Source: Paraburkholderia caffeinilytica | GTDB taxonomy: Bacteria; Pseudomonadota; Gammaproteobacteria; Burkholderiales; Burkholderiaceae | Length of the DNA stretch: 64,000 nucleotides | Assembly: GCF_003368325.1 (NCBI RefSeq) | Contig: NZ_CP031466.1 | Location: 806,001 to 870,000 of the forward strand | Direction: 5' to 3' | In this document: piece after piece, positions 41,456 through 50,056 of the stretch | How positions within the stretch are numbered: position 1 is the first letter of the stretch | Layout of the letters: every line of letters begins with the position of its first letter | Program-made: the position numbers and the translations under genes | The notes under the pieces: generated by a model | Told to the model about the DNA's origin: nothing | Seen by the model: the letters and a program-made list of their open reading frames with translations, nothing else | Database searches by the model: none

Positions 41456-42355
41456 CTAACCACCCGCCTTCAGGAAATCGACAAAGACGCGCAACGGCGC
41501 CGGTAAGTGACGACGTCCCGGATAGTAAAGAAACGGCCCCGAAAAGCGCTGCCACCACGGCTCCAGAATCGGCTCCAACGCGCCGCTATCGAGATGCGGC
41601 CGCAGCATGTCCTCGAAAAGATGAATCACCCCCACGCCTGCGATAGCTGTACTGACCGCAAGGTCGATTGCCGCGCCCGGTCTGACGAGAAGCGGTCCCG
41701 ACGGGTTCAACTGCACCACCTCGTCGTCGCGCTCGAAATACCAGGTCGGCGTAGCGCCGCCGGCAAATTGACCCCGCAAGCACGCATGAGCGAGCAGGTC
41801 GCGCGGATGCCCGGGTCTGCCATGCGTGTCGAGATAGCCCGGCGCCGCAGCCGTCGCGAACCGCTGCACACGCGGACCGATTGGAATCGCGATCATGTCC
41901 TGCTCGAGCCGCTCGTCATAGCGAATGCCCGCATCGCAACCGATCGACAACACATCGACGAAGCCATCCTCCACCACGACCTCCACGCGTATGTCCGGAT
42001 AGGCCTTCAGAAACCGGGGAATGACGGTCGGCAATACGATGCGCGCGGCGCTCGACGGCACGTTGAGTTTGAGTGTGCCGCTCGGTTTGTCCCTGAACAG
42101 GTTGAGGACGTCCAGCGCGGCTTCCATCTCGCTGAACAACGGCGTCAGCTTGTCGATCAGACGCAGGCCGGCTTCGGTCGGGGCCACGCTGCGTGTGGTC
42201 CGGTTGAGCAGGCGCATCCCCAGCTTCGATTCGAGACGGCGCACAGCAATGCTCAGGCTGGAGGCGGAGACGCCGCTGATGCGCGCGGCGTCGCGAAAGC
42301 CGCCGGCGCGGGCGACCGAAACGAAAGCGGCAAGATCGTTGAATTCCATGACCAT
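41456..42355 (-). CDS. LysR-family regulator
   Basis: 299 residues from ATG 42355 (ATG 42349 also fits). Helix-turn-helix in residues 1-62 (GFRDAARISGVSASSLSIAVRRLESKLGMRLLNRTTRSVAPTEAG), then an effector domain ending FLYYPGRRHLPAPLRVFVDFL, which is typical of the AaeR/DmlR-type subgroup. Divergent from an aldo/keto reductase gene; the 110-bp gap holds a spaced inverted repeat. It probably controls that gene. Confidence 0.88.
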   Translation of the reverse strand: MVMEFNDLAAFVSVARAGGFRDAARISGVSASSLSIAVRRLESKLGMRLLNRTTRSVAPTEAGLRLIDKLTPLFSEMEAALDVLNLFRDKPSGTLKLNVPSSAARIVLPTVIPRFLKAYPDIRVEVVVEDGFVDVLSIGCDAGIRYDERLEQDMIAIPIGPRVQRFATAAAPGYLDTHGRPGHPRDLLAHACLRGQFAGGATPTWYFERDDEVVQLNPSGPLLVRPGAAIDLAVSTAIAGVGVIHLFEDMLRPHLDSGALEPILEPWWQRFSGPFLYYPGRRHLPAPLRVFVDFLKAGG

Positions 42356-42405
42356 TGTTCGAAATATTTAACAACCTGTGCAATTTAGGCCGGATTATCG
42401 AACAA
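42355..42405. promoter_or_regulatory. Spaced inverted repeat in LysR/aldo-keto reductase gap
   Basis: TTGTTCGA (42355-42362) and TCGAACAA (42398-42405) are perfect 8-bp complements 35 bp apart. Two half-sites of this sort could be contacted by a LysR tetramer. The first touches the regulator's own start codon, which suggests autoregulation. Confidence 0.45.
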
Positions 42406-42465
42406 CGCAATCGCCGTCATACTGCTGCTCAACCCTTCACCTCATCTCACGTCAAGGAGCGCGCC

Positions 42466-43347
42466 ATGTCGAACTTCACCCCTGCGAACACATTTCCGCT
42501 GGCCGGCCACCCTGTGCGACGCATGGGCTACGGCGCCATGCAACTGGCCGGACCCGGTGTATTCGGACCGCCGAAAGATCGCGATGCAGCGATCGCCGTG
42601 CTGCGCGAGGCGGTGGCGTCGGGCGTCAATCACATCGATACGAGCGACTTCTACGGACCTCACGTCACCAACCAGCTGATTCGCGAAGCACTGCATCCTT
42701 ATCCGGATGAGCTCGTGATCGTCACCAAGGTCGGCGCGGTTCGTGGCAACGATGGCTCCTGGTTGCCGGCGCCCGAGCCGGAAGATATCGAGCGCGGTGT
42801 CCACGACAACCTTCGCAATCTCGGTGTGGACGCACTCGACGTCGTCAACATGCGATTGATGGGCAGCGTGCACGCGCCTGCCGAAGGGTCGATCGAAAAG
42901 CAGGTGACCGCGCTTGCCGAACTTCAACGGCGAGGGCTGGTTCGCCATATTGGCTTGAGCAACGCGACCGCGGCTCAGGTCGCCGAGGCACGGGGCATCG
43001 CGGAGATTGTCTGCGTACAGAATCACTACAACCTGGTTCACCGGGCAGACGATGCATGGGTCGATGAACTGGCGGCGAAGGGCATCGCGTACGTGCCGTT
43101 CTTCCCGCTGGGCGGATTCACGCCGATCCAGTCGTCGGCGTTGTCCACGATCGCGCAAACGATCGGTGCGACGCCGATGCAGGTGGCGCTCGCCTGGCTC
43201 CTGCATCGTGCGCCCAACATTCTGCTGATTCCGGGCACGTCGTCGCTCGGGCATCTGCGGGAAAACATGCAGGCGGCAAGCTTGAGCCTGACCGACGAGG
43301 TGCTGGCTGAACTGGATGCGATTGGCGGCGGGAATGCAGAGGCGTGA
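42466..43347 (+). CDS. Aldo/keto reductase (YdbC-like)
   Basis: 293-residue NADPH-type TIM-barrel oxidoreductase. ATG 42466 has AAGGAG upstream. Conserved parts are MGYGAMQLAGPGVFGPP, HIDTSDFYGP (catalytic Asp and Tyr), VIVTKVGAVRG (Lys) and IGLSNATAAQVAEA. Where most family members have the active-site His, this protein reads VVNMRLMG, as in YdbC-like members, so its chemistry may differ. Single gene under the divergent LysR regulator. The natural substrate is unknown; YdbC relatives reduce pyridoxal or small carbonyls. Confidence 0.87.
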   Translation: MSNFTPANTFPLAGHPVRRMGYGAMQLAGPGVFGPPKDRDAAIAVLREAVASGVNHIDTSDFYGPHVTNQLIREALHPYPDELVIVTKVGAVRGNDGSWLPAPEPEDIERGVHDNLRNLGVDALDVVNMRLMGSVHAPAEGSIEKQVTALAELQRRGLVRHIGLSNATAAQVAEARGIAEIVCVQNHYNLVHRADDAWVDELAAKGIAYVPFFPLGGFTPIQSSALSTIAQTIGATPMQVALAWLLHRAPNILLIPGTSSLGHLRENMQAASLSLTDEVLAELDAIGGGNAEA

Positions 43348-43390
43348 TCGCACCGGTCAGATTGCGCACACGGCCCGCATCGGGCCGGTG

Positions 43391-44308
43391 CTATCGATGT
43401 CGTTGCGCGGATGGACCGGCCCGGTAGCGCAGCGTGTCGACCAGCACAGCCAGGGCGCGTGACGATTGACGGCGGCTCGGGTAGTAAAGGTGGTAGCCCG
43501 GAAAGGTCGGGCACCAGTCCTTGAGAACCTGCTTGAGTTGCCCCTCGGCGATATGCGGTCGCGCCAGATCTTCCGGGATATAGGCGAGACCGCAGCCAGC
43601 CAGCGCGGCATGGAGCATCTGGCTGGTTCCGTTGAACACCAGTTGGCCTTCCACGCGTACGTTCAGTTCGTGTCCGGACTTTTCGAACTCCCAGGCATAT
43701 AAGCCGCCGTGAGTCGGTAGCCGAAGATTGATGCAGTTATGGTCAGTCAGGTCCCGAGGCGCCTTCGGCCGCGAACGTTTCGCAAAGTAGGCGGGCGCGC
43801 CGACGACTGTCATGCGCAGGTCGGGCGCAATGCGTACCGCAATCATGTCTTTCGCCACCTGATCGCCGAGACGTATGCCAACGTCGTATTGCTGCGCGAC
43901 GATATCGGTCAAGCCAAAGTCGACGATAACTTCGACCTTGATGTCCGGATACTCGGACAGAAGCTGCGTCAGCTTCGGTTGAAGAATCGAGTTCGCCGCA
44001 TGCTCGTCTGTTGTGATCCGGATAGTGCCGGCGGGCTTATCCCGAAGCTCGCTCAATGCCGCGAGCTCTTCGTCGATTTCATCGAAACGCGGTCCTACGG
44101 TGGCCAGCAACCGCTCGCCGGCCGGTGTCGGCGCGACGCTTCGCGTTGTTCGAGTCAGCAGGCGGATGCCGAGCCTCGATTCCAGCCCGCGGATGGTGTG
44201 GCTCAGCGCCGATTGCGACACACCCAGTTTCGCCGCGGCTCTGGTAAAGCTGCGTTCACGTGCGACTGCAAGGAAGGCCAGCAGATCGTTCAGGTTTTCG
44301 CGCGCCAT
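43391..44308 (-). CDS. LysR-family regulator
   Basis: 305 residues, closely related in layout to the LysR protein at 41456-42355 (FTRAAAKLGVSQSALSHTIRGLESRLGIRLLTRTTRSVAPTPAG; C-terminal YHLYYPSRRQSSRALAVLVDTL). Divergent from the CMD-family and second aldo/keto reductase genes across a 153-bp gap, so probably their regulator. Confidence 0.89.
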   Translation of the reverse strand: MARENLNDLLAFLAVARERSFTRAAAKLGVSQSALSHTIRGLESRLGIRLLTRTTRSVAPTPAGERLLATVGPRFDEIDEELAALSELRDKPAGTIRITTDEHAANSILQPKLTQLLSEYPDIKVEVIVDFGLTDIVAQQYDVGIRLGDQVAKDMIAVRIAPDLRMTVVGAPAYFAKRSRPKAPRDLTDHNCINLRLPTHGGLYAWEFEKSGHELNVRVEGQLVFNGTSQMLHAALAGCGLAYIPEDLARPHIAEGQLKQVLKDWCPTFPGYHLYYPSRRQSSRALAVLVDTLRYRAGPSAQRHR

Positions 44309-44461
44309 TCATGAATCTCACTCATAAGTGTTTGTTGATTCTACCGTCTAGTCGCCTGTCTCCGCAGCCGGTAAATTGAGTGTCGCAAGTGATCGAGCCG
44401 GCATGGACGCACGGTGTCCGTATGGCGGATCGCAATCCGGATCTGAGTTGGAGATGATTTC

Positions 44462-44788
44462 ATGGCTAATGAATCCACCGTTGCACGCAAGGCGTTTGGC
44501 GATTTCGCCCCCGCACTGGCGGACTATACCGACAAGGTGCTGTTCGGCGACGTGTGGGCGCGCCCGGAGCTCTCGCCGCGTGATCGCAGTCTGATTACCG
44601 TCGCAAGCCTCGTCGCCCTTTACCGCACCAACGAGCTTCCTTTTCACATCGGCAAGGCGCTCGACAACGGTGTTTCCCGCGACGAATTGGTCGAGTTGAT
44701 AACGCACCTTGCCTTCTACTCGGGGTGGCCGACGGCCAACACTGCGCTGCCGATTGCGAGACGGGTTTTCGAGAGCCGTGACGCCTGA
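44462..44788 (+). CDS. Carboxymuconolactone decarboxylase (CMD)-family protein
   Basis: 108 residues, the full length of a small CMD/AhpD-fold protein. Family features: LFGDVWARPELSPRDRSLITVASL and the helical core GVSRDELVELITHLAFYSGWPTANTAL. The C-x2-C peroxidase pair of AhpD is absent, so it is not an alkylhydroperoxidase. Such proteins often accompany oxidoreductases and are called 4-carboxymuconolactone decarboxylase by homology, but no pca genes are beside it. Followed 64 bp on by an aldo/keto reductase gene. Confidence 0.85.
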   Translation: MANESTVARKAFGDFAPALADYTDKVLFGDVWARPELSPRDRSLITVASLVALYRTNELPFHIGKALDNGVSRDELVELITHLAFYSGWPTANTALPIARRVFESRDA

Positions 44789-44852
44789 CCGGCCGGGTCG
44801 AGTCTCCCGGTTATTTCTATTTCAGGCAAAGCCTGAACGGAGCACACAATAA

Positions 44853-45857
44853 ATGGACTATCGGTATCTGGGGCGCAGCGCCCTGAAGGTTTCCCCCTTG
44901 TGTCTCGGCGCGATGATGTTCGGCGGCGAGACTGACGAGGCGAGTTCAAAGCGGATCATCGACAAGGCATACGACCAGGGTGTCAATTTCATCGACACCG
45001 CTGACGTCTATCACGCAGGCCGTTCGGAAGAGATTGTCGGCCGTGCCATTGCCGAGCGCAGGGACAACTGGGTCGTGGCGACGAAGTTCGGTTTCCCGAG
45101 CGCGCCAGCTCCGAACCAGCAGGGCCAGTCGCGCAAGTGGATCATCCAGTCGGTCGAAGCCAGCCTGAAACGGCTCGGCACCGACTACATCGACATCCTG
45201 TACTTTCACCGGGCGCTTGCCGATGCACCGCTGGAAGAGGGCGTGCGTGCCATCGGCGATCTGATCCGTCAGGGCAAGGTCCGCTACTTCGGCGTGTCCA
45301 ACTTCCCGGGCTGGCGCATTGCCGAGGTCGCGCGCCTTGCCGATCAGCTTGGAATCGACCGGCCTGTCGCCAGCGAGCCGCTTTACAACATCGTCGACCG
45401 TACCGCGGAAGTCGAACAGTTGCCGGCGGCGCATCACTACGGTTTGGGTGTCGTCTCGTATAGCCCGCTCGCGCGTGGGGTGCTCAGCGGCAAATATGCT
45501 GTGGATGCCGCGCCACCGGCCGATTCGCGCGCCGGTCGCGGCGATCCGCGCATCCAGCAGACCGAGTGGCGGCCGGAGTCGCTCAGGATCGCCCAGGCGA
45601 TCGCCGGGCATGCGGCCGAGCGCGGCACGACGTCGATTGCGTTCGCTCTGGCGTGGGTCCTCAAGAACCGGAGCGTTAGCAGCACCATTGCCGGACCGCG
45701 TACCGAAGCGCAATGGGACAGCTATGTCGACGCGTTGAGATTGCAGCTCGGACCGGACGACGAGAAACTGGTCGACAGCCTCGTTGCGCCCGGCCATGCT
45801 TCCACGCCCGGCTACACCGATCCTGGCTATCCGGTTGAAGGGCGGCGTGTGGCGTGA
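44853..45857 (+). CDS. Aldo/keto reductase
   Basis: 334-residue TIM-barrel NADPH oxidoreductase of the YajO/Tas-like group. All four catalytic residues are visible: Asp and Tyr in NFIDTADVYHAGRSEE, Lys in WVVATKFG, His in ILYFHRALADAP. The cofactor loop is near VSYSPLARGVLSGKY. Same direction as the CMD-family gene and probably in one operon with it under the divergent LysR protein. Substrate unknown. Confidence 0.89.
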   Translation: MDYRYLGRSALKVSPLCLGAMMFGGETDEASSKRIIDKAYDQGVNFIDTADVYHAGRSEEIVGRAIAERRDNWVVATKFGFPSAPAPNQQGQSRKWIIQSVEASLKRLGTDYIDILYFHRALADAPLEEGVRAIGDLIRQGKVRYFGVSNFPGWRIAEVARLADQLGIDRPVASEPLYNIVDRTAEVEQLPAAHHYGLGVVSYSPLARGVLSGKYAVDAAPPADSRAGRGDPRIQQTEWRPESLRIAQAIAGHAAERGTTSIAFALAWVLKNRSVSSTIAGPRTEAQWDSYVDALRLQLGPDDEKLVDSLVAPGHASTPGYTDPGYPVEGRRVA

Positions 45858-45975
45858 GACCCTGAGCGCCCGCGGGATTGAAGGACTGTCGACTCAAGCC
45901 TCGCGATAGAATCGGGCGATAAGACGTTGAACATGACACGTTGCTCAACCCGTTCAGCGTCAACCGGGGGACACG

Positions 45976-46680
45976 ATGAAAGAGCCAGCGCCGAGCTCCA
46001 CGGTTCAGCGCATCACCGCGCGTGACGCAGTTCCGGCCGCTTTGCTGGTTACCGGCGCGGTGCTTGCCGTGCTCGTTCCGCCATGCTTCCCATTTCCTCA
46101 TGCAACCGCGTATCTCGCCGCAGTACGAGCGTTGCTCATGCTCGCGACTGGCATGGCAGGACTCTATTGCGCGCGGCGTTGCGGGCTTGAAATCGTGCCG
46201 CACGGGCTCAGGCATCCCGTGCGGTTTTCTCTCATTGCCGGTGCGTCGGTCGCAGCGTATCTGCTGCTCGTCGATGCTGTTTTTCGCGCCGCATTGACCG
46301 GCGATCATGCGGAATCGTTGCCGGGTGTGGCGCTGTCGGTGCGTTTGATTTACTACGTGTTGCGCAGCGTGAACGAGGGCATCGTCTACCAGCTTTTTTT
46401 CGGTTCGGCGTTCGTGTTTCTGATCGGCCGCGTGTGGCGTCACGATGGCGCGATTGCTCCCGGGGCTTATTGGTTGGGGTTGATCCTTGCTCATGCGCTC
46501 AATCTGGCGATCAATGTGCCGTTTGAAGCATCCGCGTTGGCCTATGACACGCTGCGTTTTTTTGTGCCCGGTCTCTTGTGGGCGTATCTGTATCGACGTC
46601 ATGGACTGAGCGTGGCGATCGCCGCGCATGCGGCAACGCACCTGTTTTTTCAACCGCTCATTGGGTTGGCGCCGAGCTAG
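45976..46680 (+). CDS. CPBP-like membrane protein with altered motif 1
   Basis: 234 residues with about seven hydrophobic helices. The C-terminal half resembles the CPBP (CAAX protease/bacteriocin-processing) family: NEGIVYQLFFGSAFV stands where EExxxR is expected, then LILAHALNL (motif 2 type F/x-x-x-H) and AIAAHAATHLFF (motif 3 H). The first glutamate and the arginine of motif 1 are replaced by Asn and Gln, so proteolytic activity is doubtful. It stands alone between oxidoreductase modules; role unknown. Confidence 0.68.
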   Translation: MKEPAPSSTVQRITARDAVPAALLVTGAVLAVLVPPCFPFPHATAYLAAVRALLMLATGMAGLYCARRCGLEIVPHGLRHPVRFSLIAGASVAAYLLLVDAVFRAALTGDHAESLPGVALSVRLIYYVLRSVNEGIVYQLFFGSAFVFLIGRVWRHDGAIAPGAYWLGLILAHALNLAINVPFEASALAYDTLRFFVPGLLWAYLYRRHGLSVAIAAHAATHLFFQPLIGLAPS

Positions 46681-46702
46681 GCTGCGGCACTTGCCCGGGT
46701 GT

Positions 46703-47617
46703 TCACGTTGCCACCGCATCCACGATGCGCTCCCGCAGCCATTGGTGTGCCGGGTCGCGATGAGAGCGCTCATGCCAGAGCATCGTCATTTCATAACCCG
46801 GCACGTCAACCGGCGCCTCGACGACCCGGAGCGCGTCATTGCCGCGCACCAATCGCGCCGGCACCATCGCCACGAGGTCCGTGTTCGCGAGGACTGACAT
46901 CATGAACAGGAAGTGCGGCACCGAAAGCACAACCCTGCGCGTGAGGCCTGCTTCAGCCAGCGCGTCGTCCGTGACGCCGCTAAACCCGCCGCCATCCGGC
47001 GACACGATCACGTGCTCCAGTTTGCAGAACTGCGCAAGCGTTGGCCGGCGTTTCAGGCGCGGGTGATCCGCGCGACCTGCCAGCACATACCGCTCCTTGA
47101 AAAGCACCCGCCCGCGTAATCCGGGCGGCGCGCCTTCGCTGGTATGGAATCCCAGATCGATGTCGCCCTGTTCGGCCTGCTTCGCGAGGCGTGGCGGAAC
47201 CGCTTCCACGATTGCGACTCTCGTGCCGGGCGCCGCCGCGCGCAAACCGGGCAGGAGGGGCAGCAGGATCGTCGATTCGGCATAGTCGGTCGCGGCAATG
47301 CGCCATGTATGACTCGCTTCGGCTGGATTGAATGGGCTGGCCGGCGACACTGCGTGCTCAAGTGCATCGAGCGCCTGGCGCAAAGGTTCGCGTAGTTCTT
47401 CGGCCCGCGCAGTAGGGCGCATGCCTCGGGGTCCCGGCAGCAACAGCGGGTCGCCAAAGACATCGCGCAGCTTGGCAAGATGCACACTCACCGACGGTTG
47501 GGAGAAATTCAGGCGTTCGGCCGCGCGGGTCACGTTGTGCTCCGACAGCAGGACGTCGAGTGTCACCAGCAGATTGAGATCCAGTCTTCTGAGATTATTC
47601 ACAGCAATACCTGACAT
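46703..47617 (-). CDS. LysR-family regulator (NodD/PcpR-like)
   Basis: 304 residues with the NodD-type N-terminus LRRLDLNLLVTLDVLLSEHNVTRAAERLNFSQPSVSVHLAKLRDVFGDPLL. The effector domain is about 100-300. Divergent from a quinone-reductase-like gene with only 70 bp between the starts, so it almost certainly controls that gene. The effector is probably a quinone or phenolic compound, by analogy with regulators of such flavoproteins. Confidence 0.9.
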   Translation of the reverse strand: MSGIAVNNLRRLDLNLLVTLDVLLSEHNVTRAAERLNFSQPSVSVHLAKLRDVFGDPLLLPGPRGMRPTARAEELREPLRQALDALEHAVSPASPFNPAEASHTWRIAATDYAESTILLPLLPGLRAAAPGTRVAIVEAVPPRLAKQAEQGDIDLGFHTSEGAPPGLRGRVLFKERYVLAGRADHPRLKRRPTLAQFCKLEHVIVSPDGGGFSGVTDDALAEAGLTRRVVLSVPHFLFMMSVLANTDLVAMVPARLVRGNDALRVVEAPVDVPGYEMTMLWHERSHRDPAHQWLRERIVDAVAT

Positions 47618-47687
47618 GTAGGTTATTCATTTCCAATATACCGGACGAAGACCTATTGTGGTGCTTTCTCGCAATGGAGGTCAGGTC

Positions 47688-48464
47688 ATGAATGTTCTTC
47701 TCGTCTATGCGCACCCGGAACCCCGGTCGTTGAACGGGTCCCTCAAGGATTTTTCGGTCAGGCATCTCGAGGATGCCGGGCACGTCGTGCAGGTATCCGA
47801 TCTGTATGCGATGAGCTGGAAAGCATCGCTCGACGCAAATGACAGCCTGGACAGGCAGCCCGGCGCGCGTTTCGATCCTTCTCTCGACTCGAAGCGTGCT
47901 TTCAGGGACGGGCGGCAAAGCCAGGACATCGCGCTTGAACAGGAGAAGCTGAAGTGGGCGGACGCTGTGATTCTGCAGTTTCCGTTGTGGTGGTTCTCGA
48001 TGCCCGCGATCCTGAAAGGCTGGGTGGAGCGCGTCTATGCATATGGCTTCGCGTATGGAGTCGGGGAGCACTCCGACGCGCGCTGGGGCGACCGCTATGG
48101 GGAAGGCAGCATGTCAGGCAAGCGGGCGATGCTGGTCGTGACAACCGGTGGCTGGGAGTCGCATTACAGCCCGCGGGGTATCAACGGGCCGATCGACGAC
48201 GTGTTGTTCCCCATCCAGCATGGCGTTCTGTATTACCCGGGCTTCGACGTATTGCCGCCGTTCGTGATCCATCGAACAAGCCGGATCGACGAAGCACGAT
48301 TTTCAGAGGTGCGCGACGCGCTCGGGCAGCGTCTCGACGACCTCTGGAACACCGCACCCATACCGTTTCGCCCGCAGAACGCCGGTGCGTACGACATCCC
48401 GGCGCTCACACTGCGGTCCGATATTGCGCCGGATCAGATCGGCTTTTCAGCGCATATTGAATAG
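47688..48464 (+). CDS. NAD(P)H dehydrogenase (quinone), flavodoxin-like fold
   Basis: 258 residues from ATG 47688, with GGAGG 7 nt upstream. Flavodoxin_2 family: NVLLVYAHPEPRSLNGSL (FMN/FAD phosphate loop), ILQFPLWWFSMPAILKGWVERVY, and TTGGWESHYSPRGINGPIDDVL, which matches the NQO1/NQO2-like group. It should reduce quinones by two electrons, protecting against redox stress. Under the divergent LysR gene. Confidence 0.9.
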   Translation: MNVLLVYAHPEPRSLNGSLKDFSVRHLEDAGHVVQVSDLYAMSWKASLDANDSLDRQPGARFDPSLDSKRAFRDGRQSQDIALEQEKLKWADAVILQFPLWWFSMPAILKGWVERVYAYGFAYGVGEHSDARWGDRYGEGSMSGKRAMLVVTTGGWESHYSPRGINGPIDDVLFPIQHGVLYYPGFDVLPPFVIHRTSRIDEARFSEVRDALGQRLDDLWNTAPIPFRPQNAGAYDIPALTLRSDIAPDQIGFSAHIE

Positions 48465-48688
48465 ACGCGTCGCCGTTCCCGCATTCACGTGCAGAGCAAC
48501 GGCAATCGCTGAATAGGCGTTCGGTTTGGCCCGGTCCGGCTCCCCTTGGAGCGGCGCCAAGCTGACGGGACCGTATGCTTCGCTGAAATTTGGTTGTAAG
48601 TCGCCGTTGTTAGAGTCGTTGACAGAATTTTGCCGCCAGATGCCGGACAGTGTTCTTCGGACACATAGAAAGGGGAGAGCGACAAACC

Positions 48689-49531
48689 ATGAAAATGAAT
48701 TCTGCGTTCTGGCTCGTTCTGGCGCTGCTTTTCGCGAACCCGGTCTGGGCGTTTCAGTCCAGGGTCGTCACCATTCCCAGCGCGGCCATGCATAAGTCGC
48801 TCGAGGCGACGGTGGTGCTGCCCGATCAGTACATGCGCGGCAAGGCGGCCGATCGCTTCCCTGTCGTCTATTTGCTGCACGGCTCGGGCGGCGACTACAC
48901 CGACTGGACCGCGAATTCGCACATCGGCAAACTGGCCGACCGCTATCACGTGATCCTCGTCATGCCGGACGGCGGTCACGAGAGCTGGTACATCGACAGT
49001 CCTGTCGATTCGCACAGCCGTTACGAAACTTACGTCGGTACCGAAGTCGTCGGATACATCGATACGCATTTCCGCACGATTGCGACCCGCCAGGCGCGGG
49101 CGATTACGGGGCTGAGCATGGGCGGGTTCGGAGCATTGCATATTGCGCTGGACCGACCGGACGAGTTCGGCGCGGCAGGCAGTATCAGCGGAGCGGTCGA
49201 TCCGCGCGGGTGCGAGGATGAGCCGGGGATCGATCAGGTATTCGGGGATCCAGCTCGTCACGCCGACTTCTGGAACAACGAGGCGATTGTCGAGAACGCG
49301 CGCAGTCTGGCGAATGCGCATATTGCGCTGACGATCGACTGCGGGGTGAACGATTCGCTTGTTCAGTCGAACCGGATGCTGCATGCCCGGCTTGTCGAGT
49401 TGGGCGTGCCGCATGATTACGCGGAACGGCCTGGCGGGCATACGTGGAAGTATTGGGCGAATGCGGTGCAATACCAGGTGCTGTTCTTTGCCAGTTCGTT
49501 CAGGCGGAATGGGGGCGCGGCGCAGACTTGA
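48689..49531 (+). CDS. Secreted esterase (esterase D/antigen 85 type)
   Basis: 280 residues. Signal peptide 1-21 (FWLVLALLFANPVWA). The esterase D-like domain has YLLHGSGGDYTDW (oxyanion), nucleophile Ser in ITGLSMGGFGALH and a C-terminal His in PGGHTWKYW, with an Asp in TIDCGVNDSLV. Similar to tributyrin and acyl esterases exported to the periplasm. ATG 48689 lies 9-14 nt after GGGGAGAG; a second ATG two codons on is possible. No operon partner is certain; a cupin gene follows 105 bp later. Confidence 0.87.
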   Translation: MKMNSAFWLVLALLFANPVWAFQSRVVTIPSAAMHKSLEATVVLPDQYMRGKAADRFPVVYLLHGSGGDYTDWTANSHIGKLADRYHVILVMPDGGHESWYIDSPVDSHSRYETYVGTEVVGYIDTHFRTIATRQARAITGLSMGGFGALHIALDRPDEFGAAGSISGAVDPRGCEDEPGIDQVFGDPARHADFWNNEAIVENARSLANAHIALTIDCGVNDSLVQSNRMLHARLVELGVPHDYAERPGGHTWKYWANAVQYQVLFFASSFRRNGGAAQT

Positions 49532-49636
49532 GACATGAATGGCTTGATTCGCCAATGGCGGATTGACGGGTTGTTCTTGCGGGATGGCGGATTGATGGTT
49601 GTACTCGCAACCACTTCCGTCTATGGGAGAGTAAAA

Positions 49637-50056
49637 ATGAAAATAACCACTCGTTTGAACCTCGGCCTAAGCGTCGCCACTGCCTTGATGTTTTGCATAC
49701 CCTGTTCTGCGCAGGAGCCGGGAACCGTGAAGCCTCGAACGCTCCTTCAGCAAACCGTCGATGGCATGCCGAAAGGCGAAAAACAGGAAGTACGCGTCCT
49801 GACGGCGAGTTTCAAACCCGGAGATAAAACCGTGTTTCATACGCATCGGTTTCCGGTGACTGTTTATGTATTGGAGGGCGCCTTCACGTTGGAAATGGAG
49901 GGCATGGCGCCGGTCAAGGTAAGCCAGGGGCAGGCAATGATGGAGCCGCCGCACGTGAGGATGACAGGCTACAACCGGAGCAATAGCGACTCGCTGCGCG
50001 TCGTTGTCTTCTATGTGAGCGATCCGGATACGCCGTTTCTGGATCCGCTTCATTGA
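49637..50056 (+). CDS. Exported cupin-domain protein
   Basis: 139 residues from ATG 49637 (GGGAGAG upstream). Signal peptide ends near CIPCSAQ-EPG. The single cupin domain shows FKPGDKTVFHTHRFPVTVYVLEGAFTLEMEG, the metal-ligand motif G(x)5HxH(x)3-4E(x)6G, and MMEPPHVRMTGYN with the second His. Exported cupins of this kind often bind small metabolites or quench oxidants; the role here is unknown. Its last 7 bp overlap the convergent hydrolase gene. Confidence 0.84.
   Translation: MKITTRLNLGLSVATALMFCIPCSAQEPGTVKPRTLLQQTVDGMPKGEKQEVRVLTASFKPGDKTVFHTHRFPVTVYVLEGAFTLEMEGMAPVKVSQGQAMMEPPHVRMTGYNRSNSDSLRVVVFYVSDPDTPFLDPLH

Noticed and set aside
44462..44788. CMD-family gene as pcaC of a beta-ketoadipate operon
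   Set aside because: No pca genes flank it; it is linked to an aldo/keto reductase and lacks supporting context for that role.
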